This document shows, one piece after another, positions 8,926 to 17,412 of a stretch of DNA of 64,000 bases. The notes under the pieces were generated by a model that made no database searches, had not been told where the DNA came from, and worked only from the letters and a program-made list of their open reading frames with translations. Made by a program: the position numbers and the translations under genes. Within the stretch, counting starts at the first letter, position 1. Each line of letters opens with the position of its first letter. The stretch lies in the NCBI GenBank assembly GCA_016212795.1, contig JACRDT010000037.1:86729-150728 (forward strand). The letters run 5' to 3'. Origin of the DNA: Elusimicrobiota bacterium. Lineage in GTDB: Bacteria; Elusimicrobiota; Elusimicrobia; UBA1565; UBA9628.

Positions 8926-10098
8926 TCACGAACTCACCCGGTCGGTCAGGGCGTCGCTCTCATCATCCCAAGGGCTGACGCCGAAGTTGTCGACGCACAC
9001 GGTGCAAGGAAGCTCCAGGGCATCCTTGCCCTCCGAGAGGAACTTGGCGCGCATGCCTTGGAACCACGCGCTGTTCCACACCTCCATGGCCGAGCCATCC
9101 CGGATGGTCCCGTGCCCCGCCATGTTCAGCAGCATCATGGAGCAGCTCGACACCTCGCCGTTGCCGTTGACCCTGACCTGCGCCCAGTGGCAGGAGCATC
9201 GCTTGGCCGAGGCTCCGCGGTCCAGGACCGTCGGCAGGCTGACCCGCCTGCGCAGGCCCGCCGGCACGGCGCGGCGGAGGAAGCCGACGATGGCGGCGTC
9301 GTCCGTCGTGATGGTCCTCTCCTCGACGCGATAGCCGTCGCAGGGAGACGGCAGGAAGCTCACCAGATGCACCCCGTCGACGCCCAGGCCGAAGGCCGTC
9401 TCGAGCATGGCCGGGACATGGACGTAGTTTGTCTTGTCCAGGATGAAGCTCGCGTTGACGACCAGGGGCGAGAGCCTCCGGTCCCTCGCGGCGGTCAGAC
9501 GGCCCACGTTCATTAGGATCGCGCCGTACATGCCCGGGTCCATCCCGGTCATGCGGGCGAACTCCTCCGGGGCGTGGCCGTTGATGCTCACAGTGAGCGT
9601 GTGCAGCGGGGAATCGAGGAGGCGCGCGATGGACGGCCCGAGCGCGACGCCGTTCGAAAAGGTCTTGACCGCCATGCCGCGGCCGGCCCCGAGTTCGACT
9701 AACGAGAAGAAGTCCGGGTTGAGCAGGGGCTCGCCGCCGCCGATGATGTGGACCTGGGCCGCTTCCGGGAACCTATCCAGGACTTCCCGGAACGTCTCCA
9801 CGTCCATGTCCTTGGTGGGGTTCTGCGCCCACCGGCGGTCCGCCGGGATGCGGCGGGAGTGAGTGACGCACATGTCGCAGGCCATGTTGCATCTGCCGGT
9901 GCTCACGACGGAAATCACGAGCGGCTTGGCGGCCGCGATGACGCCGCGGCACTCGCGCTCTTGCCGGTAGCGCTCCAGATTCTCCTTCTGTCCCCGGCTG
10001 GCCAGCCGCAGGCCGTCCCTGAAGCGCCTGCGGACCTTCCTCAGGACCGAGCCGACCCCCTTGGCGAGGCCCATCCAGCGCCCTTTCTTGCCGCTCAT
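8926..10098 (-). CDS. Radical SAM protein with SPASM-type C-terminal cysteines
   Basis: 390 aa from the ATG at 10098, which overlaps the asnB stop (ATGA); the longer upstream frame lies inside asnB. The iron-sulphur motif is CNMACDMC (C70, C74, C77), followed by HIIGGGEPLLNPDF, the usual (G)GEP element. The C-terminal part has further clustered cysteines (CSCHWAQVRVNGNGEVSSC and CTVC), as in SPASM/twitch auxiliary-cluster enzymes. The N-terminus is strongly basic. SPASM proteins modify peptides or act as sugar and aminoglycoside dehydrogenases or epimerases. In this cluster a sugar substrate is plausible but unproven. Confidence 0.83.
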   Translation of the reverse strand: MSGKKGRWMGLAKGVGSVLRKVRRRFRDGLRLASRGQKENLERYRQERECRGVIAAAKPLVISVVSTGRCNMACDMCVTHSRRIPADRRWAQNPTKDMDVETFREVLDRFPEAAQVHIIGGGEPLLNPDFFSLVELGAGRGMAVKTFSNGVALGPSIARLLDSPLHTLTVSINGHAPEEFARMTGMDPGMYGAILMNVGRLTAARDRRLSPLVVNASFILDKTNYVHVPAMLETAFGLGVDGVHLVSFLPSPCDGYRVEERTITTDDAAIVGFLRRAVPAGLRRRVSLPTVLDRGASAKRCSCHWAQVRVNGNGEVSSCSMMLLNMAGHGTIRDGSAMEVWNSAWFQGMRAKFLSEGKDALELPCTVCVDNFGVSPWDDESDALTDRVSS

Positions 10099-12002
10099 GT
10101 CGGCCTGGCCGCCTCGCCTCGGTCGAAGAAGGCCTGATGCCAGAGCTCGACGTTGACCACGCACCAGAGGTTGAGGCTGAAATCCCCTTCCCGCCTGCGG
10201 TGCCGCTCCAGCATGCCCATCACCCGGTCGGCCCGGAAGACGCCCCTCTCCCGGAAGGAGCGCGACGAAACGATGTCGCGGGCCCATCCGTAGAGCTCGT
10301 CCCGGAACCAGTCCGCGGCGGCGTTGAGGAACCCCTTCTTGTCGGGCCGCGCCGCGATCTCGGGCAGGCGTCCGGCAAGGTAGCGGCGCAGGAGATGCTT
10401 GGTCCGGGGACCTTGGACCTTCAAGTCGTCCGGGAGGCCGAAGCAGAAGCTCACCAGGCGGTAGTCCAAGAACGGGCTGCGCAGCTCGATGGAGTGCGCC
10501 ATGCCGTTGCGGTCGTCGTTGCGCAGGATGGCGGGCAGGGGGGAGACGGTCAGGCTCCGGTAGAGCTCGGCCTGCAGGGGGGAGAAAGTCGGCGGGGTCT
10601 CGACCCGGATCCAGCCCTCCTGACGCGGGAACGCCGCCGTATCCACGTAGTCAAGCGAGCGACAGGGAGGCCGGCTCGCGGTCGGCCACCGTTTTCGGAC
10701 GGCCCACGAGCCCCAGAGCCGCAGGAGGCCGAGCCACGGCAGCCTCAAAGCGTCCGAGGAGTGCGCGGCCAGCATGCCGCTCCTCTCGGCCACGGCGTCG
10801 GTCACACGGCCCGAGCCCAGCAGGCCCGCGAGCCGGAACGGAAGGAACTTGAGGTACCCGCCCAAGACCTCGTCGGCGCCCTGGCCCGACATGAGGACCT
10901 TGAAGCCGCGCTCCCTCGCGGTTCTCATCACCTCCCACTGGGCGAACACGCTCGCCCCGGCGTAGGGGGTATCGTGATGCCACAACAGCTTGGGCAGCAC
11001 GGCCGGCACGTCGCGGCCGGCCGGGTAGGCGGGGAAATTGGCCGCGCCGAGGGATTCCGCGCACGACCGGATATAGCGTCCCTCGTCGTATTCGGGCAGG
11101 CTCGAGCGGGAGGAGAAAGTCTCCAGGTCGCCGCCGGGATCCCGGAAACGTTTGACGGCCCAGGTCACAGCGGAGGAGTCCAACCCTCCGCTCAAGCACG
11201 TCCCGACCGGCACGTCGCTCCTGAGCCTAAGTCGGACCGCGTCCTCGAAGAGCTGGGTGAAAGTCTCGATCGCCTCCGCTTCGGGAACGGCCTTACGTTC
11301 CAGCGGCAGGCTCCAGTAGCGGGACTTCTCCAGCGTCCCTCCCCGCAGCGAGAGGTTGTGGCCGGGCAGCAACTGGCGCACCCCGGCGAACATCGTCTCC
11401 TCCTCCACCTCGACGTAGCCCCAGCCGGTCGCGAGGAACTGATAGAGCGCCCTCAGGTTCGGCCGGCGCGGGACCTCCGGATGGAGCAGCAAGGCCTTGA
11501 TCTCGGAAGCGAAGAGGAAGATGCCGGGCGCCGAGAAGTAATAGAGGGGCTTGACCCCGAATCGGTCGCGGCTCAGAAAAAGCCGCTTCTGCCGGCCGTC
11601 CCAGACCGCGAAGGACCACATCCCGTTGAACCTCTCCACGCACCGCTCGCCCCATCGCAGGTACGCGGCCAGGATGACCTCGGTGTCAGTGCCGGAGCGG
11701 AACCTCTCCCCGAGGGCCTCGAGCTCGCGGCGAACCTCCAGGTAGTTGTAGATCTCGCCGTTGTAGACGATCTGGGCGGCTCCGTCCCCGCTCGCCATGG
11801 GCTGGCGGCCCGCCGGGGAGAGGTCGAGGATGCTCAGGCGCCTGTGGCCGAGCCCCAGGCCGCAGCCGCCGTCCAGCCAGGTCCCGCGGTCGTCGGGTCC
11901 GCGGTGGGTGAGGATGTCGGTCATCCTCCCCAAGACATCGCGGTCCGGCCCCTCGAGGGGGCCGGGCGAGTCAAAGCGCGCAATACCGGCTATCCCGCAC
12001 AC
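10095..12002 (-). CDS. asnB: Asparagine synthase (glutamine-hydrolysing) family amidotransferase
   Basis: 635 aa, full length for class II AsnB, starting at a GTG. Cys2 (CGIAGIARF) is the N-terminal glutaminase nucleophile. The glutaminase domain continues with THRGPDDRG, LGHRRLSILDLSPAGRQP, YNGEIYNYLE and SGTDTEVILAAY. The synthetase domain has the ATP pyrophosphatase loop (V)CLSGGLDSSAV near residue 260. The family amidates carboxylates using glutamine and ATP; in surface-glycan clusters AsnB-like proteins often convert a uronic acid to its amide. Its 3' end overlaps the SPASM radical SAM gene. A -10-like element sits about 30 bp upstream with a GGAGG ribosome site before the start. Confidence 0.92.
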   Translation of the reverse strand: MCGIAGIARFDSPGPLEGPDRDVLGRMTDILTHRGPDDRGTWLDGGCGLGLGHRRLSILDLSPAGRQPMASGDGAAQIVYNGEIYNYLEVRRELEALGERFRSGTDTEVILAAYLRWGERCVERFNGMWSFAVWDGRQKRLFLSRDRFGVKPLYYFSAPGIFLFASEIKALLLHPEVPRRPNLRALYQFLATGWGYVEVEEETMFAGVRQLLPGHNLSLRGGTLEKSRYWSLPLERKAVPEAEAIETFTQLFEDAVRLRLRSDVPVGTCLSGGLDSSAVTWAVKRFRDPGGDLETFSSRSSLPEYDEGRYIRSCAESLGAANFPAYPAGRDVPAVLPKLLWHHDTPYAGASVFAQWEVMRTARERGFKVLMSGQGADEVLGGYLKFLPFRLAGLLGSGRVTDAVAERSGMLAAHSSDALRLPWLGLLRLWGSWAVRKRWPTASRPPCRSLDYVDTAAFPRQEGWIRVETPPTFSPLQAELYRSLTVSPLPAILRNDDRNGMAHSIELRSPFLDYRLVSFCFGLPDDLKVQGPRTKHLLRRYLAGRLPEIAARPDKKGFLNAAADWFRDELYGWARDIVSSRSFRERGVFRADRVMGMLERHRRREGDFSLNLWCVVNVELWHQAFFDRGEAARPT

Positions 12003-12030
12003 GTCGGCCCTCCATACCCAATCCGGCGAG

Positions 12031-12036
12031 ATTATA
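12031..12036 (-). promoter_or_regulatory. -10 box upstream of asnB
   Basis: On the minus strand this reads TATAAT, preceded directly by TG, about 28 bp before the asnB GTG, with GGAGG between. No convincing -35 is visible. The box lies in the 69-bp gap between asnB and the upstream glycosyltransferase gene. Confidence 0.4.
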
Positions 12037-12071
12037 CAAAATGCTCTTCAAGACCCTGCCCGAACGAGCCC

Positions 12072-13061
12072 TCACGCCGCGGCGTAGGGACTCGGCCGAC
12101 GCAGCACCTGATGTCTCCACACATAGAGGCCGAGGCTCGCCATCGCGGCCAGGTCCGTCGCCACGAGGAGGCCCGCGCCGGCCACCAGTCCGAGGGGGAA
12201 CTCCCACCAACGGAATTCCGAACCGCGCCACCTGAGCGCAACGCGCTTGGCCATCCGGGCCCCCATCAACAACGGCCAGGGAAGCCACCAAGGAAACCAG
12301 GAGACGCGAACGGCGGCAACAATCGCTGACAAGAGGCCCGTCAATCCATAGAGGCGCAAGACGCCGAAATGCCAGTCGCAGGACCTTCCGGCCAGGATGT
12401 CATGGTAGCCGTAGAGGACGGCCTTGGACATGGCGCTGGAGAAGTCCGCGGGGGGGTCCCAGGTGACGACGGCACCTTGCGCGTGGACGAGCCGCACGCC
12501 CTCCGTCCGCCGGACCTCCTCTAAGAACTGCCGGTCCTCGCTGGCCCTGAAAGGGGGATATCCTCCGACCCGTTCCCAAAGGGCTCTGCGGATGAGCAGG
12601 AACGCGCCATGGAAGCAATGGACGCCAGGCATCCCAGGCATACCCTCGGGGAAAGAATACGCCAAGTAATACAGGCGGCGGAAGAGGCTGTCCTGTCTCG
12701 GCTTCCATGGGCTCATGACGATGTCAGCCCCCTCCGAGGCCGCGGCGGCCATCCTCTCCAGCCACCCGCCGTTGATCGAGACACCCGCGTCCAGGAAGGC
12801 TATCCAGGGAGCCTGGCACTGCCTGGCCCCGAGATTGCGCGCCGTCCCCGGATAGGCGTTGTCAGCGGCAACGACCCGGACCGGACACCCCCCAGTCCGT
12901 GACGCCAAGGCGACTTCCCGGGTACGGTCGGTTGAACCGGCGTCCACCACGATGATCTCGCTCGGACGAGATGCCTGGCCCGCAAGAGCGCCGATGATGG
13001 CTCCGATGGTCGACTCCTCGTTCCTCGTAGGGATGACGACGCTGATCTCCATCGGCTCCAC
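12072..13061 (-). CDS. Family 2 glycosyltransferase with C-terminal membrane segments
   Basis: 329 aa; a second possible ATG lies three codons in (13052). GT-A signatures: VVIPTRNEESTIGAII, VVDAGSTDRTREVA, NAYPGTARNLGARQCQAPWIAFLDAGV and a later GYPPFRASEDRQFLEEV, where ED is the catalytic-site pair. Residues from about 230 onward hold two to three hydrophobic segments (LTGLLSAIVAAV, WFPWWLPWPLLM, GLVAGAGLLVATDLAAM), so the enzyme is membrane associated. It probably transfers a sugar during assembly of the glycan encoded around it; donor and acceptor are unknown. It is divergent from the methyltransferase at 13147. Confidence 0.85.
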   Translation of the reverse strand: MEPMEISVVIPTRNEESTIGAIIGALAGQASRPSEIIVVDAGSTDRTREVALASRTGGCPVRVVAADNAYPGTARNLGARQCQAPWIAFLDAGVSINGGWLERMAAAASEGADIVMSPWKPRQDSLFRRLYYLAYSFPEGMPGMPGVHCFHGAFLLIRRALWERVGGYPPFRASEDRQFLEEVRRTEGVRLVHAQGAVVTWDPPADFSSAMSKAVLYGYHDILAGRSCDWHFGVLRLYGLTGLLSAIVAAVRVSWFPWWLPWPLLMGARMAKRVALRWRGSEFRWWEFPLGLVAGAGLLVATDLAAMASLGLYVWRHQVLRRPSPYAAA

Positions 13062-13146
13062 GACGCCATTGTACTTAAATTCGCCTCCGGCCGCCCGGGA
13101 GGAGGCGCATTGAAGTTCCCGGACGAAATGTTATAAGGTGTTTCGG

Positions 13147-13803
13147 ATGACGTACGAGGAGACCTTCGACTCGGTCTACGCCAAGTTCATGCCGGACCCG
13201 GCCGCCGGCCCCGTCCTCGACTTCGGCTGCGGCGGGGGAGGACTGCTGCGGGTCCTGGGAGAACGCGGATTCAAAGACCTCCATGGCATCGACCCGAACG
13301 GCCCCGAGATCGCCCGGGCCAAGGGCCTCAACCCGCAGGCCTCTTTGGAGACCGTCGCCGACTGCGAACGATGGGTCGGCGAAAGGCCCGGCATGTTCGC
13401 CGCCGTCATCGCCCGCCAGGTCCTCTACTACATCCCCGTCGACGGACGTAGAGCATGCCTGGAAGCCATCCGGCGCTCGCTCAAGCCCGGCGGGGTCTTC
13501 ATCGTCGAAGTCTTCAACTTGGCGTCCCCGTCCTCCTGGGTCGTGACGAACAAGGATCGTGCCATCGAGACGGGCTTCTACGACCGCACCCTGGAGTGGG
13601 CCTTGGTTGACGCCGGATTTAATGTCGTAGCGGTCTTCGGTGACCCGTTCAGGAGGGCGACCTTGCGCCAAACCGCCTTTTCCTGCTGCCAACGGCTCTG
13701 GCAAACCGCGCTCAAGACGGCCTGCATCCTGGAACGCGGCATGGACGAGGAGAACCCGCGCATCTACTCCAAGGACGTCTATCTGGTGGGCCGTGCGCCC
13801 TAA
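13147..13803 (+). CDS. Class I SAM-dependent methyltransferase
   Basis: 218 aa from the ATG at 13147, which has AAGGTG six bases upstream (13135-13140); a GTG at 13138 in the same frame is the alternative. Motif I is VLDFGCGGGGLLRVL, followed by GIDPNGPEIARAKG, an ARQVLYYIPVDGR post-motif and LKPGGVFIVEVF, the standard Rossmann methyltransferase series. It probably methylates a sugar or glycan intermediate, since it begins a plus-strand run of methyltransferase, glycosyltransferase and methyltransferase genes. The acceptor is unknown. Confidence 0.82.
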   Translation: MTYEETFDSVYAKFMPDPAAGPVLDFGCGGGGLLRVLGERGFKDLHGIDPNGPEIARAKGLNPQASLETVADCERWVGERPGMFAAVIARQVLYYIPVDGRRACLEAIRRSLKPGGVFIVEVFNLASPSSWVVTNKDRAIETGFYDRTLEWALVDAGFNVVAVFGDPFRRATLRQTAFSCCQRLWQTALKTACILERGMDEENPRIYSKDVYLVGRAP

Positions 13804-14971
13804 GCCGTCCGTCGTCCATTGCGGCCGGAACTTCGTTTCCGGAGCGAGATCGGGCCCGGACCTCCATGACGAACTGGTCCGGTCGGGCGAGGTCCGCTCT
13901 TACCGCTTGGCCGAGGATTTCCTGGACTTGGGGGCGGGCGTGCCCGAAGCGCTCTCCTTTTGGCGAAGGGCATCCCCAGGCTCCGGGCTCGCCCGAATCC
14001 TCGATCGCGTGAGACGCGGCATCAAAGCGGGCTGGCGCAAGAGCCGGCTGTTGGACTGGTACCGAGACAGGTTCCTGGCTCTCCGGCCGGGCCTGGTCCA
14101 CGCCCACTTCGGCGACGTGGGCGCCCAACTCGCGCCGCTCTGCTCCGAGTTGGGCCTCCCCCTGGTCGTCACCTTCTACGGCGTGGACGTCTCCGCCTTC
14201 TTGCGCGAGCCGCGCTGGCAGGCGCCTTACCGCCGGATGTTCTCCGTCGCCGCCAAGCTGGTCGTGCTCTGCGAGACCGCGCGAGACAGGCTCATCCGGG
14301 CCGGCGCCCGAGTGGGCCAAGTCGAGCTCTGGAACTGCCTCGTGGACCTGGCCTCCTTCCCCTACGCCCCCCGCGTCCCGGCCTGCGAGGTCCGCTTCGT
14401 GACCGCGGCCCGCTTCATCGAGAAGAAGGGCTACTTCACGATGCTGGAAGCGTTGGCGCGTCTCTTGTCCGGCGGCGTCAAGGCAAGGCTGACCGCGCTC
14501 GGCATGGGCCCCATCAAAGAGAGCATCCTCCGGCGCGCCGCCGACCTCGGACTGCGCGACCGCTTCACCCTCATCGACACCGCCGGGACGCCGGACTTCA
14601 TCGCGGCCTACGGCAAAGCGCTCGAGTCCGCCGACATCTTCGTCCTGCCCAGCACCACCGGCTCGGATGGCGACGACGAGGGCGGCCCGGCCCTCACCAT
14701 GGTCATGGCCCAAGCAGCCGGGCTCCCGGTCATCTGCACGCCCTTTCCAGGGGCCGAAATCACCGTCAAGGAGGGCGAAACCGGGCTTCTTTGCGAATTC
14801 GACGACCCCGAGTCGCTCGCCGAGCGGATGTCCTTCCTGGCGGCCAGACCCGAGATGTGGAATGCCCTGGGAGCGGCGGGTTCGCGCCTGACCGCGTCGA
14901 GCTTCGACCCGGACGGCCAGACGCAGGCCATGGTCCGGATCTACCGCCGCGCGCTGGAAGCCGCACCGTGA
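13793..14971 (+). CDS. Family 4-type glycosyltransferase (GT-B)
   Basis: 392 aa. The GTG at 13793 overlaps the upstream stop by 11 bp; longer frames run inside the methyltransferase gene. The N-terminal domain includes LVHAHFGDVGAQLAPL and VVTFYGVDVSAFL. The C-terminal donor-binding domain shows FVTAARFIEKKGYFTMLEAL, then PSTTGSDGDDEGGPALTMVMAQAAGLPVICTPFPGAEI, which contains the E-x7-E-like motif region of GT4 enzymes. It likely transfers a sugar from a nucleotide donor at the cytoplasmic face. It is coupled to the downstream methyltransferase by a GTGA overlap. Confidence 0.87.
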   Translation: MRPKPSVVHCGRNFVSGARSGPDLHDELVRSGEVRSYRLAEDFLDLGAGVPEALSFWRRASPGSGLARILDRVRRGIKAGWRKSRLLDWYRDRFLALRPGLVHAHFGDVGAQLAPLCSELGLPLVVTFYGVDVSAFLREPRWQAPYRRMFSVAAKLVVLCETARDRLIRAGARVGQVELWNCLVDLASFPYAPRVPACEVRFVTAARFIEKKGYFTMLEALARLLSGGVKARLTALGMGPIKESILRRAADLGLRDRFTLIDTAGTPDFIAAYGKALESADIFVLPSTTGSDGDDEGGPALTMVMAQAAGLPVICTPFPGAEITVKEGETGLLCEFDDPESLAERMSFLAARPEMWNALGAAGSRLTASSFDPDGQTQAMVRIYRRALEAAP

Positions 14972-15897
14972 CGAGAATCCCGGGCATCGTGACCGAATCG
15001 GAACGGCTGGCTCCCGAGTTGCAGCCCTGGCCCCGGTATTTCGAGAGGCGGGGGATGGAGATCTCCCTCGCCCTCGAGCTCGCCGCCCAGCCTCGTGTCG
15101 CTCGAGCGCTCGACGTGGGCTGCGGCAACGGCTTCTCCATGGCAGCTCTCTCCACCATGGCCGACGAGGTCGTCGGCTTCGACCTTCCCGGCGTGTCGCC
15201 GCTCACCCATTCGGTCGGCATCAAGGAGGCCCGGTATTACCTCGCCCGGATGGGCATCGGCCGCACCATGCTCATGGCGGCCAGCGCCGAGCAGATCCCC
15301 TTGACCGACTGCAGCGTGGACCTGGTGTTCGCCATGTACGTCCTCGAGCACGTCCCGGACAAGGCCAAAGCCCTGGGGGAGATGCGACGCGTCCTGAGGC
15401 CCGGCGGCCGCATCATCCTGCTCCTGCCGAGCTTCTTGGACCGTCTGCTGGCGCCCCTGGCGCACTGGCACTATCTGGCATCGAGGCTCGCCGTCCGCTT
15501 GCGGCCGAGAAAGACCCCTCAACCGGACGATGAGTTCACACAACGTGCGACTGGAATCCCTTCCACACGCCGCGCAAGCCTAGCCCAGGAACTGCTCGCC
15601 AAGAACCCCTCGTTCCCTTTGCCGGACCCGCACGGCGCCTACTCCTCCTATTGGGAGGAGTTGACGGGATCGAGGACGCGGGTCTGGGCATCCATGTTCC
15701 GGGAGGCCGGCCTTGATGCGACCCACTGCTTCTGCCCTTACCTCCCGCCGCATGGCCTCTTGGCCATCATCCATCCGCGGCTTCCCATGTGGCTCTTCAT
15801 CAAGACCCAGGAGGTTCACAGGAGACTGGGAGGCATGGAGCCGTTCCGGAGACTCGGCGCCGCGTACGGCTTCGTCTTGGAGCCTAGGATTTCCTGA
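14968..15897 (+). CDS. Class I SAM-dependent methyltransferase
   Basis: 309 aa from a GTG overlapping the previous TGA (GTGA). Motif I is ALDVGCGNGFSMAAL, with VVGFDLPGV next, then SAEQIPLTDCSVDLVFAMYVLEHVPDKAKALGEMRRVLRPGGRI, a classic methyltransferase-11 series. The remaining C-terminal part is a family-specific extension (PDPHGAYSSYWEELTGSR). Its last 14 bp overlap the convergent aminotransferase gene. Probably a glycan or sugar O-/N-methyltransferase; substrate unknown. Confidence 0.85.
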   Translation: MTRIPGIVTESERLAPELQPWPRYFERRGMEISLALELAAQPRVARALDVGCGNGFSMAALSTMADEVVGFDLPGVSPLTHSVGIKEARYYLARMGIGRTMLMAASAEQIPLTDCSVDLVFAMYVLEHVPDKAKALGEMRRVLRPGGRIILLLPSFLDRLLAPLAHWHYLASRLAVRLRPRKTPQPDDEFTQRATGIPSTRRASLAQELLAKNPSFPLPDPHGAYSSYWEELTGSRTRVWASMFREAGLDATHCFCPYLPPHGLLAIIHPRLPMWLFIKTQEVHRRLGGMEPFRRLGAAYGFVLEPRIS

Positions 15898-16981
15898 TTT
15901 GGCCGGCCGCGTAGTCCGCGGACGCCGCGTCAAGGTGGGGACCGAAGGGAAGGCTGAGGACCGTCTCGGCGAGCTGGGCCGCGACGGGGAAATCCTCCCG
16001 CTTCCAGCCGGACCCGGCGTAGGCGCCGGAGAGGTGGGGGGGGATGGGGTAGTGGATCAGGGTCCCGACGCCCGCCTCGGCGAGCCGCGCCTGGAGAGCG
16101 TCCCGACGGGGATGCCGGACCACGAAGAGATGCCAGACATGCTCGCAGCCGGCCGACTCCGCCGGCAGGACGAGGCCCGGGACGCCCTCCAGCGCCCGCA
16201 GGTAGCGGCCGGCCAGCATCCGCCGGCGCTGGTTCCACTCGTCGAGCTTGCCGAGCTTGACGCGCAGCATGGCGGCGTGGAGCTCGTCGAGCCGGCTGTT
16301 GTGGCCCCGCGTCTCGTTGTGGTACTTCTTGGCCGAGCCATAGTTGCGCAGGAGCCGCACGCGCTCCGCCAGGACCGCGTCGTCCGTGGTCACCGCCCCG
16401 CCGTCGCCGAAGGCCCCGAGGTTCTTCGTCGGGTAGAAGCTGAAGGCGGCAGCCCTGCCGAGCGCGCCCGCGCGGCGCCCCTTGAACCCGGCGCCATGCC
16501 CCTGGCAGGCGTCCTCGACGATCGGGATCGGGCGGCCGGCCAGAGCTGCCCGGATCCCCTCGACGTCGGCGGCCTGGCCGTAGAGGTGCACGGCGATGAC
16601 GGCGCGGGTCCGGGAGGTCAACGCCGCGGGGATGCGCTTGGGGTCGATGTTGAAGGTGGCCGGGTCGGGCTCGACCGGGACGACCATGGCTCCCACCCGG
16701 CTCGCCGCGAGCCAGGTCGCGATGTAGGTGTTCGAGGGCACGATCACCTCGTCGCCGGGTCCCACCCCGAGGGCCTCGAGGATGAGGGCGATGGCTTCCA
16801 GCCCGTTGCCCACCCCCACGCAGTGCCTCGCGCCGCAGTACGCCGCGAACTCGCGCTCGAACGCCGCGACCTCTCCGCCGAGGATGTAGGAGCCGCTCTC
16901 CAGGACCCGCCGACAAGCCTCATCGAGCCCGGCCCGCAGTTCGAGGTAGCCGGCCTTGACGTCGAGGAACGGGACCTTCAA
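15884..16981 (-). CDS. DegT/DnrJ/EryC1-type sugar aminotransferase (FdtB-like)
   Basis: 365 aa from a TTG at 16981 that overlaps the FdtA-like stop (TTGA); MKVPFLDVKAGYLE is the usual N-terminus of this family. Pyridoxal-phosphate residues are clear: D157 in IVEDACQGHGA and the Schiff-base K186 in SFYPTKNLGAFGDGG. GNGLEAIALILEAL and VPSNTYIATWLA form the cofactor phosphate region. FdtB/QdtB enzymes transaminate dTDP-3-keto-6-deoxyhexose to the 3-amino sugar. The adjacent 3,4-ketoisomerase gene makes that assignment likely, leading to dTDP-Fuc3N or Qui3N. The required RmlA/RmlB enzymes are not in this window. Confidence 0.88.
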   Translation of the reverse strand: MKVPFLDVKAGYLELRAGLDEACRRVLESGSYILGGEVAAFEREFAAYCGARHCVGVGNGLEAIALILEALGVGPGDEVIVPSNTYIATWLAASRVGAMVVPVEPDPATFNIDPKRIPAALTSRTRAVIAVHLYGQAADVEGIRAALAGRPIPIVEDACQGHGAGFKGRRAGALGRAAAFSFYPTKNLGAFGDGGAVTTDDAVLAERVRLLRNYGSAKKYHNETRGHNSRLDELHAAMLRVKLGKLDEWNQRRRMLAGRYLRALEGVPGLVLPAESAGCEHVWHLFVVRHPRRDALQARLAEAGVGTLIHYPIPPHLSGAYAGSGWKREDFPVAAQLAETVLSLPFGPHLDAASADYAAGQIRKS

Positions 16982-17391
16982 CGCTTTCCGCCGGCCGCGC
17001 CGAGGAAGGCCGCGTAGTCCCGATAGTAGTCGGACTCGTCGTAGCGGTCGGAGGCCAGCACCAGGCACACGGCGCCTTCCGAAAAGCCCCTCATCTCGTG
17101 CCAGATGAGCGGCGGGATGTAGAGCCCGGTCCCGGGGTCGTCGAGGACGTCGACCCGCTTGTCGACGCCGTCGTCGAGGAGGACCTCGAAACGGCCATAG
17201 GGCGCCAGGATGAGCTGTTCGAGGCGCTTGTGGGCGTGCTCGCCCCGCACCTTGCCGCCCGGCACGCCGCAGACGTAGAAGACCCTGCGAACGGGAAAGC
17301 TGATCTGCCGCTCCACCTCCGCGACCACGAGCTGGCCCCGCTGGTCGCGGATGCTCTGAAGCCCGATCTTGCGGCACTGGCCGATGTCCAT
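16978..17391 (-). CDS. dTDP-4-keto-6-deoxyglucose 3,4-ketoisomerase (FdtA/QdtA-like cupin)
   Basis: 137 aa, the normal size for FdtA/QdtA. It has the family signature GEHAHK (50-55) with its catalytic histidines, preceded by RRVFYVCGVPGGKVR, then YIPPLIWHEMRGFSEGAVCLVLAS. The C-terminal YDESDYYRDYAAF is also typical. The cupin moves the keto group from C4 to C3 of a dTDP-6-deoxyhexose, preparing it for the coupled aminotransferase downstream. No acetyltransferase gene adjoins the pair, so N-acylation would have to be encoded elsewhere. Confidence 0.9.
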   Translation of the reverse strand: MDIGQCRKIGLQSIRDQRGQLVVAEVERQISFPVRRVFYVCGVPGGKVRGEHAHKRLEQLILAPYGRFEVLLDDGVDKRVDVLDDPGTGLYIPPLIWHEMRGFSEGAVCLVLASDRYDESDYYRDYAAFLGAAGGKR

Positions 17392-17412
17392 GGCGGAGCT
17401 ATCCTATAATAA

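Noticed and set aside
10137..12329. 730-codon open frame antisense to asnB
   Set aside because: asnB has complete catalytic motifs on the other strand; this frame has none.
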